Below, one piece after another: positions 8,101-11,114 of a stretch of 11,114 nt of DNA (the first letter of the stretch is position 1; each line of letters begins with the position of its first letter). The DNA lies in NCBI GenBank assembly GCA_024635465.1, contig JAGXIS010000127.1, positions 1-11,114 on the forward strand, read 5' to 3'. This DNA comes from Bacteroidota bacterium. GTDB taxonomy: Bacteria > Bacteroidota > Rhodothermia > Balneolales > Balneolaceae. The notes beneath the pieces are model-generated. The model had not been told where the DNA came from. It saw only the letters and a list, made by a program, of their open reading frames with translations, and did no database searches. The position numbers and the translations under genes were made by a program.

Positions 8101-8482
8101 ATTAGAGAAGATCAACGAATGGAGAGAAGAACTGGAAGATCGGTTTGGAGAGATCCCTTCATACGGTCTGAACTTAATAAAAGCTGCCACCATAAAATGG
8201 CTTGCCTCAAACCTCTATTTTATAAAAGTCACCATTCGTGCAAACAGAATGTGGCTTCTTTGTCCAAAAAACAGTAGTGATCTTGGAACACACTTTTATG
8301 AAAGTGGACTTTTTCAAAGTCTATTAAAGCAGATCCAATCTGACACAGTTCATTCAGGACAAATCGTACAAAAAGATGATTCTGTCACCTTTGTGATCAA
8401 CAATATAAAGGGACTGGATGGATCCATACTCTTTCTTAAGCAGCTGGTAGATCATGAGTCACTGATGGAGACGTCATCATGA
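5138..8482 (+). CDS. mfd: Transcription-repair coupling factor Mfd
   Basis: The 1114-aa protein is full length for Mfd (E. coli Mfd is 1148 aa). The N-terminal UvrB-homology module (to about 330) has the characteristic FVDEPGEFAIRGGIFDVFP region near 163-181, and it lacks a real Walker A (GFIGSSAQ near 32-39), as expected because this module does not hydrolyse ATP. The RNA polymerase-interacting/CarD-like domain begins about 425 (LNIGDYVVHVDYGIGTFSG). The SF2 translocase motor shows Walker A GDVGFGKT (576-583, Lys582), the DEEQ box (677-680), TATPIPRTL (703-711) and motif VI GRVGRS (849-854). The C-terminal TRCF domain follows (LNLYRKLSEASG, about 975 onward). Mfd recognises RNA polymerase stalled at lesions, dislodges it by ATP-driven translocation and recruits UvrA. 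The ATG at 5138 has no obvious Shine-Dalgarno but is 21 nt after batA in the same direction. Its 3' end overlaps the next gene by 4 nt. Confidence 0.97.
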   Translation: MLETLKKDILKQLPIDGILSHVRNHHNITIKGFIGSSAQLFIQELHNRKFTIFIVTNDFEKAAAIASDFQQLGSEEVYLFPPTRIKPYDSGKVVDMSVLVQRSEVLEKLNDGKPSLIVSSSEAIYEKLVPASQFYESSIQIKSGDIQPPDELSGKLIDQGYRSARFVDEPGEFAIRGGIFDVFPFSGEYPVRLEFFGDEIESIREFDPDSQRSISFLNETRLVPNAAGSDSSDKESILSYMPSDTILLIEEYDSVTNEINSLYQKAEERYNETKNNSPIEPQVNYLTEKEWLETVNQFGTIAFGSFNESFSEIENYSIKMSPHPSFNGSFKLLREFITGKSVDGEQVLILTDHETQRDRFIELLGEPTEEFNYTISIQNLHEGFILPSSGWSVLTDHQIFNRYHRPKIKRKRVRGGISFKELKDLNIGDYVVHVDYGIGTFSGFKKIEVRNSVQEAAVIRYKEDSILYVNVSSLHKIQKYSGKEGKKPRITKLGSGEWARKKETTKKKVKDIAKDLIDIYAKRKAQKAVQFDPDNAWQTEMEARFEFEETPDQMNAIEAVKNDMESSQPMDRLVCGDVGFGKTEVAIRAAFKTVMNQKQVAILVPTTILADQHFKTFKERMKEFPVEVEVISRFRSKAEQTKILKRLKEGQVDILIGTHRIVSSDVHFRDLGLMIIDEEQRFGVAMKEKLKTFRASVDVLTLTATPIPRTLQFSLMGARDLSIINTPPLNRQPVYTEIHSFDTSLIRDAIIEEISRGGQVFFIHNRVKNIEEVSDMIRELVPDIRVRHAHGQMSPSRLEKIIQDFYLNKFDVLVSTNIVENGIDIANANTIIINNANNFGLSELHELRGRVGRSNRKAFCYLITSSIQKLTPEARKRLTALEEFSDLGSGFNIAMRDLDIRGAGDILGAEQSGYISDIGFELYTKILDDAVRELKENEYSSIFESEKRVMERPETKVEFDESAYLENNYITDGVERLNLYRKLSEASGLEKINEWREELEDRFGEIPSYGLNLIKAATIKWLASNLYFIKVTIRANRMWLLCPKNSSDLGTHFYESGLFQSLLKQIQSDTVHSGQIVQKDDSVTFVINNIKGLDGSILFLKQLVDHESLMETSS
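8467..8471 (+). promoter_or_regulatory. Shine-Dalgarno site of the threonylcarbamoyl-AMP synthase gene
   Basis: GGAGA lies inside the last codons of mfd, 7 nt before the ATG at 8479. Together with the ATGA stop/start overlap it fixes the downstream start and suggests translational coupling. Confidence 0.6.
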
Positions 8483-9420
8483 TCACTATCCCTTCAAAAG
8501 CGGCAGAAATCATCAAAAATGGAGAAATTGTTGCAATACCAACGGAAACAGTCTATGGATTAGCTGCAGATGCATTTAATATTCAGGCTGTTTTAAAAAC
8601 GTTTGAGGCTAAGGGTAGACCCGCGGATAACCCATTGATTATTCATATCAGTAATCTGGATCAATTAAAAAGAATAGCGATTAACCTACCGGAAATTGCT
8701 CTTACACTTGCAAATTCATTTTGGCCGGGTCCCCTAACATTGGTTCTTCAAAAACATAGCAATGTACCTGATATTGTAACTGGTGGACTACCAACCGTGG
8801 CCGTTCGTATGCCCGACCACCCATTAACGTTAGAAATGATTCACCTATCAGGTCCGGTAACCGCTCCAAGTGCGAATCGATCTGGAAATCCAAGCCCGAC
8901 AAGAGCGGAACATGTACAAAATGACTATCAGAATTCAGTACCCGTATTGAATGGTGGAATATCACGAATAGGAATCGAGTCTACTGTCCTCGATTTAACA
9001 GGTGATCAACCGGTGATCCTTCGCCCGGGTGCTATCACTGCTGAAATAATAAAAAATAAAACCGGGATCTCAGTTTCAGTTCTTGAAAACAGAGATAACA
9101 AAAACCGGACTAAAAGTCCCGGAACACGATATACTCACTATAAACCTGTTGCAACTGTTGAATGGCTAGAATCTGAGACAAAAATAAATGACACTAATAC
9201 ATACTATATATTTCACTCTGATTTAATTTTCAAACCCGCTCCTAATATTTTTTACTATAAAGGTGATTTCGATTCTATGGCCAGAGATCTCTATGATCAT
9301 TTTAGAACTGCCGATCATTTGTCCTTCAGCCATATCAAAATCGAACCCCTACCCGATTTAAATGTAAGCCCATTGATTCATGCCCTCATCGATCGTATTT
9401 CGAAAGCAAGGGGTAATTAA
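8479..9420 (+). CDS. tsaC: L-threonylcarbamoyladenylate synthase, Sua5 type (two-domain)
   Basis: The 313-aa enzyme makes threonylcarbamoyl-AMP from threonine, bicarbonate and ATP, the first step of the tRNA t6A37 modification, in the cytoplasm. The YrdC/TsaC catalytic domain (about 5-190) shows IPTETVYGLAADA (20-32), the nucleotide-binding KGRP (45-48), WPGPLTLVL (82-90), VAVRMPDHP (108-115 region) and SAN (131-133). The linker SPGTRYTHYKP (213-223) is the Sua5 signature that closes over the active site, followed by a C-terminal Sua5 domain (about 225-313). So this is the longer Sua5 form rather than a single-domain TsaC of about 190 aa. The start codon overlaps the mfd stop as ATGA, with a Shine-Dalgarno inside mfd. 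It is the last gene of the plus-strand run and converges with the CrtC-like gene. Confidence 0.95.
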   Translation: MITIPSKAAEIIKNGEIVAIPTETVYGLAADAFNIQAVLKTFEAKGRPADNPLIIHISNLDQLKRIAINLPEIALTLANSFWPGPLTLVLQKHSNVPDIVTGGLPTVAVRMPDHPLTLEMIHLSGPVTAPSANRSGNPSPTRAEHVQNDYQNSVPVLNGGISRIGIESTVLDLTGDQPVILRPGAITAEIIKNKTGISVSVLENRDNKNRTKSPGTRYTHYKPVATVEWLESETKINDTNTYYIFHSDLIFKPAPNIFYYKGDFDSMARDLYDHFRTADHLSFSHIKIEPLPDLNVSPLIHALIDRISKARGN

Positions 9421-9502
9421 TCAATTTTGGTTACCTCCAAGTTAAACTGATTCATTATTGGAAGCTGAATTCAGAGGCTGCACAATTCGAGGATTTACCA
9501 TA

Positions 9503-9532
9503 TTTTTTTTAAATATTCGCATTCTACGAATA
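9503..9532. terminator. Possible termination region between convergent genes
   Basis: A short inverted repeat TATTCG (9514-9519) / CGAATA (9527-9532) with a 7-nt loop sits just 3' of the CrtC-like gene on the minus strand. A run of eight T lies at 9503-9510 on the plus strand, about 85 nt after the tsaC stop. Neither forms a textbook GC-rich hairpin with a U-tract. The T-run is correctly placed for tsaC, but only a weak stem (GAATT/AATTC, near 9468-9488) precedes it. The convergent position makes a terminator likely; the element itself is weak. Confidence 0.25.
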
Positions 9533-9535
9533 CAT

Positions 9536-10663
9536 TTACCAGGTTAAACGGTACAATTTTTGATTCCGCTGCACCCAGTGAGATTTGCCCGGATATTTTA
9601 TTCTCATATTTACCAATGGCCAAAAAATGCGACTGTATATTCTGGAAGGGTAAATATATTCTGATATACCCATTGCCTGCTCAGGTTTCCCTCCCCTGCT
9701 TAAAATAACCTTTCCAAAAAATCTCTGATAAAAAGGTCCACTATCCACAACTTTATCAAGCTGAACAAATGCTTGTATTCCATCACTCTCAAATTGAAAT
9801 ATTCTGGCACTTACAAGTCCAAAAAGATTAAAACCATTATTGGACATCTCAATTCTTTGATCCAGATTTTTAATCGATCCATCTTTATCAATAAGCCAAG
9901 CTTTTTTCTTCCAATCACCATTTACCATCATCAAATAATAGATTAATGTAGCACTGCCTATATGATAACGACCCCAATACCACTCTTTGAAGCTATCTTT
10001 CATAGGTTCACTCCCGGTATTGTGATCATGATAACCCCTGCCGGTGTTCTCAATTTTTTCATCCAAAAACCCCGCCAAATTGAGATTGCACTCTACCCTA
10101 CTATTAGCCATTACCAGATTCCAACAATGCTCATTATAATGAGTCACTTCATTTGAGGTCATAATTCCTGACAGGTCATTATCTAGTGATTTAAAGATTA
10201 AAGATCCACTTAACCTGTCTCCACATTCCAGTTTTTGATTCAAAATCACTTTGTAAGTCAACTCATTTTTATCCTTAAACCCTTCAAATGAATTATCCCC
10301 AACACGTCCAAATGGTTTTGTCTCTGAAAATTCTGCCTCTACAGGATTTACCTCCTCAAATGAATAAAATATTGGCACCCCATCTTTGTATAATGAGATA
10401 CTGATCGCAGGATAATCGGAAGCGTTCGTTTCACGGTTCGATTCCATTTTTTTAATATATCTGCGAGAAAAAGGATTTCCATCATAAAATATAACTACCA
10501 GACTATAACCCTCTTTTAATTTCACATCAAAGTACCACCACTCATAACTGCCGGAATTCAGTTTATTTGTTTGAGTATCTTTATAAAAATCTGATATAAT
10601 TTGCATAATAACTGCTGAATGAAAAAAAGGTTCAATCTGTTTTGTATCCTTAAAATGATACAT
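9536..10663 (-). CDS. crtC: CrtC-family protein, probable carotenoid 1,2-hydratase
   Basis: This 375-aa protein belongs to the CrtC (hydroxyneurosporene synthase)/AttH lipocalin-like family. Visible marks are YEWWYFDV (40-47) near the N-terminus, GRGYHDHNTG (208-217) and WYWGR (228-232), motifs shared by carotenoid 1,2-hydratases. These add water across the terminal C1-C2 double bond of acyclic carotenoid ends, giving a tertiary alcohol. The adjacent divergent gene is a glycosyltransferase of the kind that acts on carotenoid hydroxyls, which fits a glucosylated carotenoid like those of green sulfur bacteria or Salinibacter. No signal peptide is seen. The start is uncertain: ATG 10663 is the first possible, two codons after an in-frame stop and only 5 nt from the neighbour's start. 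ATG 10606 (Met20) would give 356 aa and leave a 62-nt spacer. Other hydratases or isomerases of this superfamily remain possible. Confidence 0.72.
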   Translation of the reverse strand: MYHFKDTKQIEPFFHSAVIMQIISDFYKDTQTNKLNSGSYEWWYFDVKLKEGYSLVVIFYDGNPFSRRYIKKMESNRETNASDYPAISISLYKDGVPIFYSFEEVNPVEAEFSETKPFGRVGDNSFEGFKDKNELTYKVILNQKLECGDRLSGSLIFKSLDNDLSGIMTSNEVTHYNEHCWNLVMANSRVECNLNLAGFLDEKIENTGRGYHDHNTGSEPMKDSFKEWYWGRYHIGSATLIYYLMMVNGDWKKKAWLIDKDGSIKNLDQRIEMSNNGFNLFGLVSARIFQFESDGIQAFVQLDKVVDSGPFYQRFFGKVILSRGGKPEQAMGISEYIYPSRIYSRIFWPLVNMRIKYPGKSHWVQRNQKLYRLTW

Positions 10664-10668
10664 AATCT

Positions 10669-11114
10669 ATGATCTACATCATCTTATTCTGGATTCTGGT
10701 CTTTGCACTCTTGTTTCTGATTTCAACGTCTGTCGTCCTTATCCGAAACCGTTTCGAACTATCCGCTATTACAAGCGAATTCATGGATAACGAAAGCGAA
10801 CCAAAGATATCAGTTTGTATTCCTGCCCGCAATGAAGAAAATAACATTGGAACATTGCTTGAATCTCTGATACATCAGGATTACAGTAACTATGATATTC
10901 ATGTACTTGATGATCAATCTACTGATCAAACCGCAGAAATAGTGCAATCGTTTATGGGTGATATCCCACACCTGAAGCTTCATTATGGCTCTGAAAAGCC
11001 ACTCGATTGGCTGGAAAAGCCCTGGGCTTGCCACCAGCTTAGTAAACTCGCTGATGGTCAATACTTACTCTTTCTGGATGCGGACACGGTTGCACAGTCA
11101 TCTCTTTTAAGTAA
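10669..11114 (+). CDS. GT2 family glycosyltransferase, N-terminal part (cut by window edge), carotenoid-type
   Basis: From ATG 10669, 148 codons are open to the right edge. The protein begins with a TM helix (about 3-25; MIYIILFWILVFALLFL), then a cytosolic GT-A domain: ISVCIPARNEENNIGTLLES (47-66), the nucleotide-sugar motif DDQSTDQT (81-88) and the metal-binding DAD in LFLDADT (137-139). The stretch WLEKPWACHQL (114-124) is typical of membrane GT2 enzymes annotated as carotenoid glycosyltransferases (CruC or diaponeurosporenoate glucosyltransferase type). With the CrtC-like gene alongside, a role in glucosylating a 1'-hydroxy carotenoid is likely, by inference. Hopanoid-linked or other lipid glycosyltransferases share parts of this pattern and cannot be excluded without the C-terminal half. 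Not part of the protein's start region is any evident Shine-Dalgarno. Confidence 0.8.
   Translation, partial: MIYIILFWILVFALLFLISTSVVLIRNRFELSAITSEFMDNESEPKISVCIPARNEENNIGTLLESLIHQDYSNYDIHVLDDQSTDQTAEIVQSFMGDIPHLKLHYGSEKPLDWLEKPWACHQLSKLADGQYLLFLDADTVAQSSLLS

Noticed and set aside
10810..11061. 83-aa minus-strand open frame opposite the glycosyltransferase
   Set aside because: The plus frame encodes clear GT2 motifs (DDQSTDQT, DAD); this is its shadow.
1..11114. Mobile element or defence island
   Set aside because: No transposase, integrase, toxin-antitoxin pair, repeat array or target-site duplication was seen; all genes are conserved housekeeping, envelope or pigment types with similar base composition.

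Overview
The window is AT-rich (by eye a little under 40% G+C) and carries ordinary chromosomal genes. No tRNA, rRNA, CRISPR array, insertion sequence or phage gene was seen. The gene set is a DUF58 protein plus BatA-type VWA protein, an M23 peptidase with a HxC motif, few Shine-Dalgarno sites, and a CrtC-like hydratase beside a carotenoid-type glycosyltransferase. This suggests the Bacteroidota/Balneolota/Rhodothermota/Chlorobiota side of bacteria. A pigmented marine or halophilic Balneolota-like organism is my best guess, by inference from gene content only.

Layout: (1) 1-506, minus strand: N-terminal half of alanine dehydrogenase, running off the left edge. (2) 694-1569, plus: a soluble DUF58 protein with a MIDAS-like VWA motif. 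(3) 1655-2920, minus: a membrane-anchored M23 peptidase, tail to tail with DUF58 and head to head with the next gene. (4) 3120-9420, plus: a compact run of a BatD/DUF4381-like membrane protein, batA, mfd and a Sua5-type threonylcarbamoyl-AMP synthase, with gaps of 11 and 21 nt and a final 4-nt ATGA overlap. (5) 9536-10663, minus: a CrtC-family carotenoid 1,2-hydratase-like protein. (6) 10669 to the right edge, plus: the N-terminal part of a GT2 glycosyltransferase whose start codon lies 5 nt from the first possible start of crtC.

How they fit: DUF58, the signal-peptide/TM protein and BatA are usual partners in MoxR-ATPase/VWA (Bat) loci, which are thought to act as envelope-associated chaperone or assembly systems. 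Here the set is split by an inverted peptidoglycan peptidase gene and no MoxR ATPase is visible. mfd (transcription-coupled repair) and tsaC (tRNA t6A) appear to be co-transcribed downstream of batA. The last two genes together suggest a tertiary hydroxyl made on a carotenoid end and then glycosylated.

The most notable non-coding element is a perfect 16-bp palindrome (3061-3076) in front of the BatD-like/batA/mfd/tsaC run. A 10-bp stem-loop lies just before the DUF58 gene. Nothing here is convincing evidence of a wholly new system. The unusual points are the rearranged VWA locus, the HxC peptidase site, the palindrome and the nearly abutting divergent carotenoid genes.
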